Shown here piece by piece: positions 1 through 8,169 of a DNA stretch of 24,286 nt (positions are counted from its first letter, which is position 1; each line of letters starts with the position of its first letter). The translations under genes were made by a program, and so were the position numbers. The stretch is from contig JAIRVA010000296.1 of assembly GCA_031254155.1 (NCBI GenBank), positions 1 through 24,286 of the forward strand, written 5' to 3'. The notes under the pieces were generated by a model that saw only the letters and a program-made list of their open reading frames with translations, was not told the origin of the DNA and searched no databases. This stretch comes from Propionibacteriaceae bacterium (GTDB lineage Bacteria > Actinomycetota > Actinomycetes > Propionibacteriales > Propionibacteriaceae).

Positions 1-842
1 CCTTGGATGTCGTCGTTGAACGTACAGCACCGGTCCTTGTAGCGCGCTAGGATGCGGTGGGCGTTGCCAGCCCCGAAATCCTCCCAGTGCAACAGGGCGT
101 GGGGGAACAACGTGGTCACCGCCGCGACGAAGGAGTCGATGAACTCGTCGTACCGCTCCCCCGTCACCCGCGTGTGCGGCTCACCCAGGTACATGTCCGA
201 GCTCAACAGCCCGAGGTTGTCCGTGCCCACGTCGAGAACCACCGGGATCGCCCGCCGCGGGTGAATGCCGGCCCCAGCCGTGTAGACGCCCAGCTTGCCG
301 ATGGCGATCTGGACCCCGCCGATCCCCTGGTCCCCGATGCCCAGGATGCCGCCCGAATCGGTGGCCACGATGAGGTCGACCTCGTCCGGGTCGAGCCCGT
401 AGTCGAGCAGGTTCTGCTCGATCAGGTCCGGGCGGTCGATGGAGCAGAACACCGCCCGCGCCCCGTGGTACTCGTGGCTGAACCGCTCGATGACCTCCCC
501 GATCGTCGGGGTGTAGACGATGGGCAGCATCTCCTCCAGGTGCTCGCTCAGCAGCCGGTAGTACAGCACCTCGATCCGGTCCCGCATGTCCGACAGGAAG
601 ACGTTTTTGGCCAGCGGGGTCGTCAACCGGGAGTACTGCGCGTAGCTGCGGCGGACCTGCTGCTCCAGCGTCGTCACCCCGGGCGGGAGCAGGCCCGAGA
701 TCCCCAGAGCCTGCCGCTCCTCATGGGTGAAGGCAGTGCCCCGGTTCACCATCGGGTGGATCAGGATCAACCGACCGCGCGCCCGGACCTTGAGCAGCAC
801 ATCCCCGCTCGTGGTGTCCAACTCGAAGTCTCTTTGCTCCAT
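1..842 (-). CDS. maeA: NAD-dependent malic enzyme, N-terminal half (partial)
   Basis: Oxidative decarboxylation of malate to pyruvate with reduction of NAD(P), linking the TCA cycle to pyruvate in the cytoplasm. About 280 codons are visible and the frame runs off the left edge; family members are about 540-570 residues. The malic N-domain motif YTPTIGE is near residue 110. It is followed by ILGIGDQGIGG and IGKLGVYTAG, the conserved nucleotide/catalytic-lysine segment, then DVGTDN. Next comes WEDFGAGNA, with the acidic metal ligands, and the visible part ends at FNDDIQG, the third ligand region. The ATG at 842 is preceded by a strong GGAGGAAGGGG. The gene is separated from the surface-protein stop by a hairpin at 923-956, so it probably has its own promoter. 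A TAAAAT box (complement of 874-879) is a weak candidate without a good -35. A malolactic enzyme is a related alternative, but GDQGIGG followed by DVGTDN favours malic enzyme. Confidence 0.93.
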   Translation of the reverse strand, partial: MEQRDFELDTTSGDVLLKVRARGRLILIHPMVNRGTAFTHEERQALGISGLLPPGVTTLEQQVRRSYAQYSRLTTPLAKNVFLSDMRDRIEVLYYRLLSEHLEEMLPIVYTPTIGEVIERFSHEYHGARAVFCSIDRPDLIEQNLLDYGLDPDEVDLIVATDSGGILGIGDQGIGGVQIAIGKLGVYTAGAGIHPRRAIPVVLDVGTDNLGLLSSDMYLGEPHTRVTGERYDEFIDSFVAAVTTLFPHALLHWEDFGAGNAHRILARYKDRCCTFNDDIQ

Positions 843-922
843 GGTGTGCCCCTTCCTCCGGACAATTCACTCCATTTTACCTTTTTCAAGGCAGTACGGT
901 GACCCCGGCCCAGCCACACAGG

Positions 923-956
923 GTGAGGGTCCGTACCGGTTGGTACGAACCCTCAC
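923..956 (-). terminator. Hairpin downstream of the surface-protein gene
   Basis: A 15-bp inverted repeat with one mismatch: GTGAGGGTCCGTACC at 923-937 pairs with GGTACGAACCCTCAC at 942-956 across a four-base GGTT loop. It starts 19 bp past the stop codon of the large surface-protein gene and lies upstream of the malic-enzyme start. No T-run follows on the minus strand, so it may be a weak intrinsic terminator or an RNA 3'-end stabiliser. Confidence 0.6.
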
Positions 957-974
957 CTCACTTCGCCCGCGAGA

Positions 975-3900
975 TTACGACCGGCGCCTCTTCAGAAGCA
1001 CCAGGCCGGCCGCCAGACCCAACCCCGCGACCACGAGTGCGGCCACTCCTGGTGTGGAACCGAGCCCTACCACACTGCCGCCCGTCTTGGCCTTCGGCGG
1101 CGGGGTGGTGTTCACCTCGGCACTGTCGTCCTTCGTCGTCACGTCACCGCCACCGTACTCCGGCGGGACATCGCCCGTCGCACCGGCGGTGTTGATGATG
1201 TCCTGACCGGATCCCAACGCGGCGGTGTTCGTCACGTTGGTGATCGTGCACGCGATGATCAGGAACTCACCCGGCAGGAGGGGCTGGTCCCAGCCCGTCG
1301 TCGGCCCGCAGTTGTCGTTGGTAAACCCGCCGCCACCGGCCTTGAAGTCCTCCACCGTGAGCCGCACGTTCGCAAGCGGGATGTTACCCGTGTTCTCGAC
1401 CAGGATCAGCCAATCGGCGCCCGTCCCGTACGTGACCGTCGTCGCCTTCACCCAGCCGCTCGGCGGTGCGAGCAGATCCGGGGTCCAGGCCGAGTCCGTT
1501 GTCGGGTACTCACACCCAGTACCGGTCTTGCAGACGTACTTCGCCAGATCCAAGCCCGGCGCGACCGGGATGACACCGGCATCAACGGTCGGATTGACGA
1601 GGTCGGCCGTGAGAGTGGTCGCGTACAGAGCCGCCCAGGCCGCCGACGCTTCCATCCGCGGGGCATCCGGACCCAGCGCGAACTCGCCGCTTCGGGCCGT
1701 CTTGTCCGCCGGGCTCGTCCAGTTGCCGTCGGAGTCGTTCTCCGGCGTGGAGTCCACCGCCTCGTAACCAGTCCAGAAGTAGCCGGCCGGCAGTCCGAAC
1801 GTCACGTAGTACGTGCCCTCGGCCAGACCGTCGAACCAGTAGTACCCCGCGGCCGTGGTGGGCGTGGAGTCGACCGGCGTGGTCTCGCCCACCCGGTAGA
1901 GGGTCACCGTCACGCCAGGCATGGGCGCCTCGCCGTCATCCTGGATGCCGTTCTGGTTCTGGTCGATCCAGACAAAGTCGCCGACCGCGTACGACGGTGT
2001 CTCGCCGTTCCAGGTGTCGGTGTCTGTCGGCGTCTTACCGGTGTACTCACCGCTGCCCGTCACGGTCGCCTCGTCAGAGGTGGACGACGCCGAAGCGATG
2101 GCCACCTCCGTACCGGTACAGGTGAACGTGGCGCCCGGCGCGAACGGGCCGGCCCACTTGACCTCCCAGGCCTTGCCGTCAGCCGACTTCTGCGCCGGCG
2201 TACCCGGCTGGCTCGACCCGCCGAAGAAGCAGGTCATGTCGGCCATCGTGCCGGCCGGCGTGTCCGTCACCACAACGTTGACCAGCGGTTCGTCACCCTC
2301 GTTCGTGATCGTGAACGTGATGGGTACCGACTCCCCGGGCTTCATGACCGCCGGCGTGGTACCGGAGTCATGGTCGCCCGTGGCAGAGGTCTTTTCGATG
2401 TCGATGCCCGGCTCGGGGAGGTAGACACCCGCGTCAAGCGTCGGATCGACGTACGTCACGTCGGCATCCTTGATTGCCGTACGGTAGGGGTACGTCGCCA
2501 CCGGGGCCATGTTCGTGAGCGCGGGGTTGGCCACGGGGTCACCCAGGGTGAACACCGCGGACATCCGGCCCGTCGTCGTGACTTCGATGGCGTTGGAGTC
2601 GGTCGCAGCCGTACCCGTGCCGGTCGTCGTCCAGCCGTACTTCGGCCCGTTCGGGGGCAGGCCAAACCCGACCCGGTAGTTACCCGCGGGCAGCGGCTCG
2701 AAGTGGTAGTAGCCATCCGCGCCCGTCGTCGTCGCCATCGGCTTGCCGTCGGTTCCGAGGTACGGGCTCCCGTCCGCCTTGAGCAGGTAGACGGGCGCAC
2801 CGGGCACCGGGGCCTCCCCGGCGTCCTGGATGCCGTTGTGGTTGGCGTCAACCCACATGAAGTCACCGACCGCGTAGGCCGGCACCTCGCCGTTCCAGTC
2901 GTCGTGGTCGCTCGCCGGTTCACCGGAGTACACGCCATCGCCGCTCGCTGTCGCCGTGTCCGACGTCGTGTCACCAGCCTGGACCGCCACCGCCGTGCCC
3001 TGGCAGTCGAACGAGGCACCGACGGCCAGCGGACCGGCCCACTTCGCCTCCCACGTCGTACCATCGGCCGACTTCACTGCCACCGTACCCGGCCCGCTCC
3101 CACCGGCGAAGAAGCAGGTCATCGAGGAAAGCGAGCCCGCCGGGTTGTCCTTCACGACAACGTTGACCAGCGGCTCGTCGCCCGTGTTCTTGATCGTGAA
3201 GTAGACCGTTGTCGTCTGGCCCGCCGTCAGGTGCGACGGGTCGTCGGCGGTGTTGTGGTCGCCAGCCGGCAAACCGGGCTGGCTCGCGTCCCAGTCGCCG
3301 GTCAGTTTGTCGTACTTCGTCACGTCGATGCCCGGCTCGTGCCCGATCACACCCGCGTCGATCGTCTGGTTGATGTAGCCCGCCGTGATCGACTGCAGCG
3401 TGTAGCCAGCCTTCGGGGTCATGTTCGTGAGCGTCGGGTCCGCGACCGGGTCGCCCAGCGTGAAGGGCTGCGAGAGGCGGTCCGTGCCCTTGGCGTTCAC
3501 GGCGTCGGAGTCCGCCTGGTCGCTCCCTTGAAGAGGCAGCGTCCAGTCGGCGTACTCGACCGGCAAGACGAATCCCACCTGGTACGTCCCCGGTGCGAGC
3601 TTGTCAAACACGTACAAGCCGGTCGTGCCGGTCGTCGTCGTCGCCAGACGGTTCCCGCTCGCATCCAGCAGGTAGACCGTCGCACCCTTGACCGGCGTCT
3701 CGCCCGCGTCCTGGATGCCATTCTTGTTGGTGTCGAGCCACACGTAATCGCCCACCGCGTAGGACGGCACCTCGCCGCGCCAGGTGTCGTCGTCCGTCAC
3801 CGGCTTGCCGGTGTACTGTCCTTCGCCAGCCGCCGTCGCCGTGTCGGCCTCGACGTCACCACTCGCCAGCGCAGGCACCGTACCCGTGCAGGTGAAGGAG

Positions 3901-6900
3901 GCGCCCGCCGCGAACGGGCCGGGCCAGTACGTGGCGGTCGTCCCGGCGACTGGCGCCCCCGGGAACTGGCAGGTGATGTTGGTCATCCGCGTACTCGAGT
4001 CGGCCCCAGGCTTGTCGCTCACGGTGATCTTGACCAAAGGTTCATTGCCATTGTTGGTGATCGTGAAGGTGATCGGCGTCGGGGTGCCGGGTGTGAGCAC
4101 CGCCGGAGGGGTCCCCCAGTCGTGATCACCGGCGACCGGTCCGGCGGCGTCGTACTTCTCAATGTCGATGCCCGGCGCCGGCTTCACCAAACCCGCGTCG
4201 ATCGTCGGGTTGATGGAGTCGGCGGCCACGTCGCCCACGATCGCTTGATACTTCGCCAGCGGCAAGCTCTGGTCGGTCGCGGCCACCATGTTGGGCTTGC
4301 CCGCTCCGATGTCGAAGGGTGCCGACTGCCGCGTCGCGTCGTTCGGCGCCGTACCCGGCTGGACTGCGTCCGAGTCGAGCGCGACGTTGCCAGCGCCCGT
4401 CTTCGTCCAGACGTAGTCCGTACCCGGCAGCGTAAACGCGACGTAGTAGCGACCCGCCACCAGTTCGTCGAAGTAGTAGTAGCCGCCCGCCGTGGTCGTC
4501 GTCGTGGCCTTCTTAGTCCACGCGCCGCTCACGTCCTGGTAGAGCGTGACGGTGACCCCGTCGAGCCCCACCTCGTGACCGTTCTGCAGGCCGTCGTTAT
4601 TGGTCGGGACGTTGGCGCCACTCGGATCTTGGTCGATCCAGACATAGTCGCCCACGCCGAACGACCCCGCCCGCACCTCGGCGGACGACTCGTTCGACGT
4701 GACCTTGGCCATGTCCGCCGCGGGGGCGCCCGGGGCCAGGTTCGCCGCGGGCAGCGGGTCACCGGCCGTGTCGACGGGTTGGGCCGTCACCGACGCCTCG
4801 TTGACCCAGTCCGTGCCGACGAGGTAGGTCGGCTCCTTGGACACCGGGTCAATCGCGCCCGGATCGGTCCGCACCCCGGCGTCCCACGGTTCCGACGTGT
4901 CCACGCCCGTGGTCTGCGCCGTGTAGTAGATAGAGTCGCCCGGGGCCAGAGCCGTTGGCACCGTGCCAACGAGAGCGGGGGAGAGGGCTTGCGTCTCATC
5001 CGGAGTGCCATCGCTATTCCACGTCTTCACCAGCGTGTCCTTAAGGGTGAAGTCGGCGAGCGCGGTGTCGCCGATGTTCGTCACCACGACGATCCAGTCG
5101 GCAGCGCCGTCGTAGGCGACCGTGGTCTGCTTGACCCATGGCCCCGACGGGTCGCCCGCCGCCACGGTGAGCGTACCGTCGGCGTTCTTCGTCACCCCGG
5201 AGAGTTTCGCGAGGTCAGGCGGGGCACAGCCCGTACCCGTTTCGCAGACGTACTTCGTCACCTTGACCGCCGGATTCACTGCCGAGTTCGCCTCAGCGGC
5301 GGAGATGTTGGTGTTCACGGTGACCCGGTTAGCCGACGTGTCCGGCTGAGTCGGGTCCCTGAGGAGTTGCAGGTACGAACCATCTGGGTTGATGTACTGC
5401 GCCGACACACCGGTGATGCTCACCTGGTTCAGCACGGTATCGGTCCCGGCGTTGTACCCCGGCTCGCCGTACGCCGCGCTCTTCGCCCCGTCATCGCCGG
5501 TCTTGACGGTCCCCGTGTTCGTGATGTTCGTCGTCGTACAGGTCATGTACGTCGACTCACCGGGCAACAGCGCACCCTTGGCGGGGTGGCCGCAGGACAC
5601 GCCCGACGCCCCCAGCTCTTGCACCAACTGGTCCGTCACCGTTGCGCCCGCCAGATCGAGGCGTGTGGAACCCGTGTTCGAGATGACCACGAGCCAGTCG
5701 GCCGCGGTGTTGTAGGGAACCGTGGCCTCCTTCGCCCAGCCACCGACACCGGCACCTTGTGTCACACCGTACGTCAAGCCCGTCGTACCTTGGTGGTTGT
5801 CCGGGCTGGACCCCACGACGCCGCCCATCTTCGCCAGATCGGTGTCGGCCAACGCACCCGCCGCCGTACACGGCCCGCCGTTCGACGCTTCGTCGCAGAC
5901 CCACTTGGTCAGCTTGATCGCCGGCGTCACCGTGGTTCCCTCCGCCGAGTCAACGTTTGAAGGTACCTTGCCAGGATAGGCGTCAGCGTGGAAGTCCTCC
6001 AGGTGATCCCGCCAATCGGGCGGATTGACGATGCCATTGTCAAAACCGACAAAACGATCCCGGTGCTGCATGGTGACCAGATTGCCGTTCTCATCCAGAT
6101 AGTTGGGCGAGCGGTAGGCCTGAGAGCCGGGGCAGTCAAAGTCGGCGTTCAAACCCACCGAGTTCAAGATAGTGCCCGAGAACGGGCTGGAAAGCTCGGT
6201 CGTGCACACCAGCGAGTCGCTCTCGCCCGGCATCCACAAGTATGCGTCAAGGGCGGCCTGCTCCGCCGAGGACCCGAAGGCGTAGTCGTAGAACATCTGC
6301 GTGCCCCCGCCAAACGTGTACTCGAAGCGCGCATTATTACAGTTGTTGGTGACAGTCGTCGGCGCCGTGGTACCCGCCTGGGGTTGTAGTGTCACTTTGT
6401 CGACCGCCGAAATGTGGCCCAGAGGCACATTGCCGGTGTTTTGTCCCGTGACGCGCCACATGACCTCCGTCACGCCCGCCGGCAGCCAGCCCTGCTCAAT
6501 GCCGTCGCCGTCGCCCGCCGTGGAGTCTTTGACCCAGCCCGCATCACTGTCCTTGGTGCAGATTGGTTTCAGTGCGTCGTCGTAGAGCGTGCAGATCTCT
6601 TTGACGACCGTCAGCTTCGGATCCAGCGCCACAGCCGAGACCTCGCTGGTGTTCGCAGAGCCGGTGACGTTTTTCGAGCTGGCAAACAAAGACACGCCGT
6701 ACTTGTCCCGCATCTCCTGCGTCGAGTCGACGAGGAACGTCTGGCCAGTCGAGGTCAGCATGCCGCCCCGGTTCCCCTCCGCGACTGGGGTCGGGGTTTG
6801 GGGATTCCAGGTCACGTAGAAGTCGAGGGGCCCGACACACCACGCATTATACAAAGAGTTTTCCTTGAGATCGGATGTGGTAGGTGTTCTGCCAGAGGAC

Positions 6901-7724
6901 ACCACCCCAGGGTCAATGGTGACGTCACGAACACCCTCCTGGTAGCCTCCGCGATAGTACCACCGGCCTTGCGTACCATCCCCAGCGGGATAGTACCATT
7001 GTTGATAATCACTCGTCGTCGTTTCGTACCCTGTCCCACCCGGCGCCGTCGACGTCGGTCCGACGTACACCCAGTCGCTGTTCGCACACGGCAGCCCGCT
7101 TGAAAGGGGAGCCTGTTCCACGGAGAGTTCCGCCAAATTCAACGGATCCGGAATGAGGACTCCAGTGTCGGCGTAGGTTGTCGTCGGGCCGAACAAGGGG
7201 GTCCCGGCCGGGTCCTCGTACATCGGTGACCAGATGTTGTACGCCCCGTCACGCATGAGCCAGCCCGGTTGGGCTTGACCGTTGACATAGATCGTGTTGA
7301 TGTTCGTGGCCAGCGTCTGGCCCACCGCGTAGGCCATGCCCCACCGCATCGTGTCACCCATCAGGATCACGGCCGGCGACTCCGCGGACGACAGCGTGGG
7401 ACTCTGGTTACCCACCGCATGTTCCGAAATCGCGGCGGCCGCTTCCTGGAGTGTCGCGTAGTGGTTGGCATAACTGTCATTGTTCCAGAAGTAGTTGTAG
7501 TGCTGGAAATCCGTCGAGCCCTGCGTGGCGGGCTGGGTCAACTGAGCTACCAGCGGCTGTCCCGCCGGGGTCAGGACTGCCGCTTCCGGCGTCGCCGCTT
7601 GGGCCCTGGACACCACCCCCGCCGCTTCGCCGAGGTCGGTCAGACCCATCAATCCCGTTACCGAAAGCATCGTTGCTACCGCCGCCATACCGGCAATCAG
7701 GCGCCTGTGTGTGTGGTTTGCCAT
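975..7724 (-). CDS. Giant cell-wall-anchored SdrD-B repeat surface protein
   Basis: Predicted secreted protein of about 2,249 residues. The ATG at 7724 is preferred over in-frame codons upstream to 7769 because GGAGGGG lies eight bases before it. Residues 1-43 form a signal peptide (HRR, hydrophobic 9-28, likely cleavage after AQA). Residues about 50-370 are a unique N-terminal region rich in Tyr/Trp. Four related Cys-containing modules (VCxxx..C, then GWVKxxTVxY, ADWLxxVxNTG) lie near residues 375, 610, 825 and 2060. Four SdrD-B-like domains (AVGDYVW, then DxNxNGIQDxGE and GxYxFDxLxxGxYxVxF) begin at residues 1021, 1321, 1616 and 1911. The first three are each followed by a DUF11-like module (PGIDIEKYD...GDHD...ITNxGxEPLV). 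The Asp/Asn-rich loops are typical Ca-binding sites in this family. The C-terminus has TG, a hydrophobic segment of about 20 residues and KRRRS, a sortase-type tail, although Leu-Pro is missing. Adhesion or cell-envelope function is inferred. It is monocistronic, with a promoter at 7805-7833 and a hairpin after the stop. Confidence 0.9.
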   Translation of the reverse strand: MANHTHRRLIAGMAAVATMLSVTGLMGLTDLGEAAGVVSRAQAATPEAAVLTPAGQPLVAQLTQPATQGSTDFQHYNYFWNNDSYANHYATLQEAAAAISEHAVGNQSPTLSSAESPAVILMGDTMRWGMAYAVGQTLATNINTIYVNGQAQPGWLMRDGAYNIWSPMYEDPAGTPLFGPTTTYADTGVLIPDPLNLAELSVEQAPLSSGLPCANSDWVYVGPTSTAPGGTGYETTTSDYQQWYYPAGDGTQGRWYYRGGYQEGVRDVTIDPGVVSSGRTPTTSDLKENSLYNAWCVGPLDFYVTWNPQTPTPVAEGNRGGMLTSTGQTFLVDSTQEMRDKYGVSLFASSKNVTGSANTSEVSAVALDPKLTVVKEICTLYDDALKPICTKDSDAGWVKDSTAGDGDGIEQGWLPAGVTEVMWRVTGQNTGNVPLGHISAVDKVTLQPQAGTTAPTTVTNNCNNARFEYTFGGGTQMFYDYAFGSSAEQAALDAYLWMPGESDSLVCTTELSSPFSGTILNSVGLNADFDCPGSQAYRSPNYLDENGNLVTMQHRDRFVGFDNGIVNPPDWRDHLEDFHADAYPGKVPSNVDSAEGTTVTPAIKLTKWVCDEASNGGPCTAAGALADTDLAKMGGVVGSSPDNHQGTTGLTYGVTQGAGVGGWAKEATVPYNTAADWLVVISNTGSTRLDLAGATVTDQLVQELGASGVSCGHPAKGALLPGESTYMTCTTTNITNTGTVKTGDDGAKSAAYGEPGYNAGTDTVLNQVSITGVSAQYINPDGSYLQLLRDPTQPDTSANRVTVNTNISAAEANSAVNPAVKVTKYVCETGTGCAPPDLAKLSGVTKNADGTLTVAAGDPSGPWVKQTTVAYDGAADWIVVVTNIGDTALADFTLKDTLVKTWNSDGTPDETQALSPALVGTVPTALAPGDSIYYTAQTTGVDTSEPWDAGVRTDPGAIDPVSKEPTYLVGTDWVNEASVTAQPVDTAGDPLPAANLAPGAPAADMAKVTSNESSAEVRAGSFGVGDYVWIDQDPSGANVPTNNDGLQNGHEVGLDGVTVTLYQDVSGAWTKKATTTTTAGGYYYFDELVAGRYYVAFTLPGTDYVWTKTGAGNVALDSDAVQPGTAPNDATRQSAPFDIGAGKPNMVAATDQSLPLAKYQAIVGDVAADSINPTIDAGLVKPAPGIDIEKYDAAGPVAGDHDWGTPPAVLTPGTPTPITFTITNNGNEPLVKITVSDKPGADSSTRMTNITCQFPGAPVAGTTATYWPGPFAAGASFTCTGTVPALASGDVEADTATAAGEGQYTGKPVTDDDTWRGEVPSYAVGDYVWLDTNKNGIQDAGETPVKGATVYLLDASGNRLATTTTGTTGLYVFDKLAPGTYQVGFVLPVEYADWTLPLQGSDQADSDAVNAKGTDRLSQPFTLGDPVADPTLTNMTPKAGYTLQSITAGYINQTIDAGVIGHEPGIDVTKYDKLTGDWDASQPGLPAGDHNTADDPSHLTAGQTTTVYFTIKNTGDEPLVNVVVKDNPAGSLSSMTCFFAGGSGPGTVAVKSADGTTWEAKWAGPLAVGASFDCQGTAVAVQAGDTTSDTATASGDGVYSGEPASDHDDWNGEVPAYAVGDFMWVDANHNGIQDAGEAPVPGAPVYLLKADGSPYLGTDGKPMATTTGADGYYHFEPLPAGNYRVGFGLPPNGPKYGWTTTGTGTAATDSNAIEVTTTGRMSAVFTLGDPVANPALTNMAPVATYPYRTAIKDADVTYVDPTLDAGVYLPEPGIDIEKTSATGDHDSGTTPAVMKPGESVPITFTITNEGDEPLVNVVVTDTPAGTMADMTCFFGGSSQPGTPAQKSADGKAWEVKWAGPFAPGATFTCTGTEVAIASASSTSDEATVTGSGEYTGKTPTDTDTWNGETPSYAVGDFVWIDQNQNGIQDDGEAPMPGVTVTLYRVGETTPVDSTPTTAAGYYWFDGLAEGTYYVTFGLPAGYFWTGYEAVDSTPENDSDGNWTSPADKTARSGEFALGPDAPRMEASAAWAALYATTLTADLVNPTVDAGVIPVAPGLDLAKYVCKTGTGCEYPTTDSAWTPDLLAPPSGWVKATTVTYGTGADWLILVENTGNIPLANVRLTVEDFKAGGGGFTNDNCGPTTGWDQPLLPGEFLIIACTITNVTNTAALGSGQDIINTAGATGDVPPEYGGGDVTTKDDSAEVNTTPPPKAKTGGSVVGLGSTPGVAALVVAGLGLAAGLVLLKRRRS
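1995..2879 (-). repeat. Surface-protein module 3 (SdrD-B plus DUF11-like)
   Basis: A 295-residue unit starting AYAVGDFMWVDANHNGIQD and exactly the same length (885 bp) as module 2. Its DUF11-like half (TCFFGGS, AGPFAPGATFTC) is close to that of module 2, indicating in-frame duplication. A fourth SdrD-B domain follows it directly, without its own DUF11-like half. Confidence 0.75.
2880..3764 (-). repeat. Surface-protein module 2 (SdrD-B plus DUF11-like)
   Basis: A 295-residue unit starting with SYAVGDYVWLDTNKNGIQD. It has the same order as module 1: SdrD-B domain, linker ending DAGV, PGIDVTKYD, then a DUF11-like part with an unpaired-looking Cys pair (TCFFAGG, FDCQG). Confidence 0.75.
3765..4664 (-). 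repeat. Surface-protein module 1 (SdrD-B plus DUF11-like)
   Basis: A 300-residue unit running from the SFGVGDYVW start of the first SdrD-B domain to the next one. The first domain is slightly longer than the others because of a PSGANVPTNN insertion in its Asp-rich loop. The following DUF11-like half has PGIDIEKYD and GDHDWGTPPAV. Confidence 0.75.
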
Positions 7725-7804
7725 GAAATACCCCTCCGTCAACTTTCTAGTCCTAGTGCCCTGCTGCACATCCTTGTATCCCTCCCACCTGGACGGATAT
7801 TAGG

Positions 7805-7833
7805 ATAGTACTCTGGCATCTCGATAGCGTCAA
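7805..7833 (-). promoter_or_regulatory. Promoter of the surface-protein gene
   Basis: On the minus strand, TTGACG (complement of 7828-7833) and TACTAT (complement of 7805-7810) are separated by exactly 17 bases, close to the housekeeping sigma consensus. Transcription would begin near 7798, giving an untranslated leader of about 75 bases before the ATG at 7724. Confidence 0.7.
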
Positions 7834-7897
7834 TAGATCATTGAGCTTCCTTGGCGATATCTTACGTAATTATCGCGCAGACTTGATTTCTGTGAGA

Positions 7898-7928
7898 TGG
7901 GGGATGGGATAGTCCGCTTGATCCCCCA
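7898..7928. repeat. 8-bp inverted repeat upstream of the surface-protein promoter
   Basis: TGGGGGAT and ATCCCCCA are perfectly complementary and separated by 15 bases. The repeat lies about 65-95 bp upstream of the -35 box of the surface-protein promoter. It could be an operator or a hairpin, but its function is unknown. Confidence 0.4.
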
Positions 7929-8169
7929 CCACAAGCCAATGCGCCGGTGATGGAGGACCGATACCCCTTTCACTTCAATGGTATCATAATTCACGCCGCC
8001 GCGACTTCTTCGGCCGACAGCTACTATCACAGTAATATCGTCATTGACGGGTCGATAATTGGTACCGCCGTCATACTGTGTCCGGCCCGCTCAACCACCA
8101 CGCAGACAACGCGCACAAATGGTCGGGGGTGCCGCACGGCCGTCGACCGGCGCGCGATAAGGTACTGCC

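Larger units (their letters stand above)
7725..8169. other. Intergenic region between divergent surface-protein and MFS genes
   Basis: A stretch of 445 bp without a credible gene, visibly richer in A/T than its surroundings. It holds the surface-protein promoter (7805-7833) and two short inverted repeats: TGGGGGAT at 7898-7905 with ATCCCCCA at 7921-7928, and GATACC at 7960-7965 with GGTATC at 7980-7985. Short open frames here lack ribosome binding sites and recognisable protein character. No clear promoter for the MFS gene was found: TTGACG at 8044-8049 has no well-spaced -10. Confidence 0.6.

Noticed and set aside
57..902. 281-codon frame opposite the malic-enzyme gene
   Set aside because: The minus-strand frame has all malic-enzyme motifs; the plus frame has none.
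2370..5960. A 1,196-codon open frame on the plus strand, opposite the surface-protein gene
   Set aside because: It is Arg/Val/His-rich, without domains or ribosome binding site, and follows the repeat pattern of the minus-strand gene. Long antisense frames arise from GC-biased third positions.
8044..8077. Promoter TTGACG...CATACT for the MFS gene
   Set aside because: The spacer is 22 bases, too long for a normal promoter.
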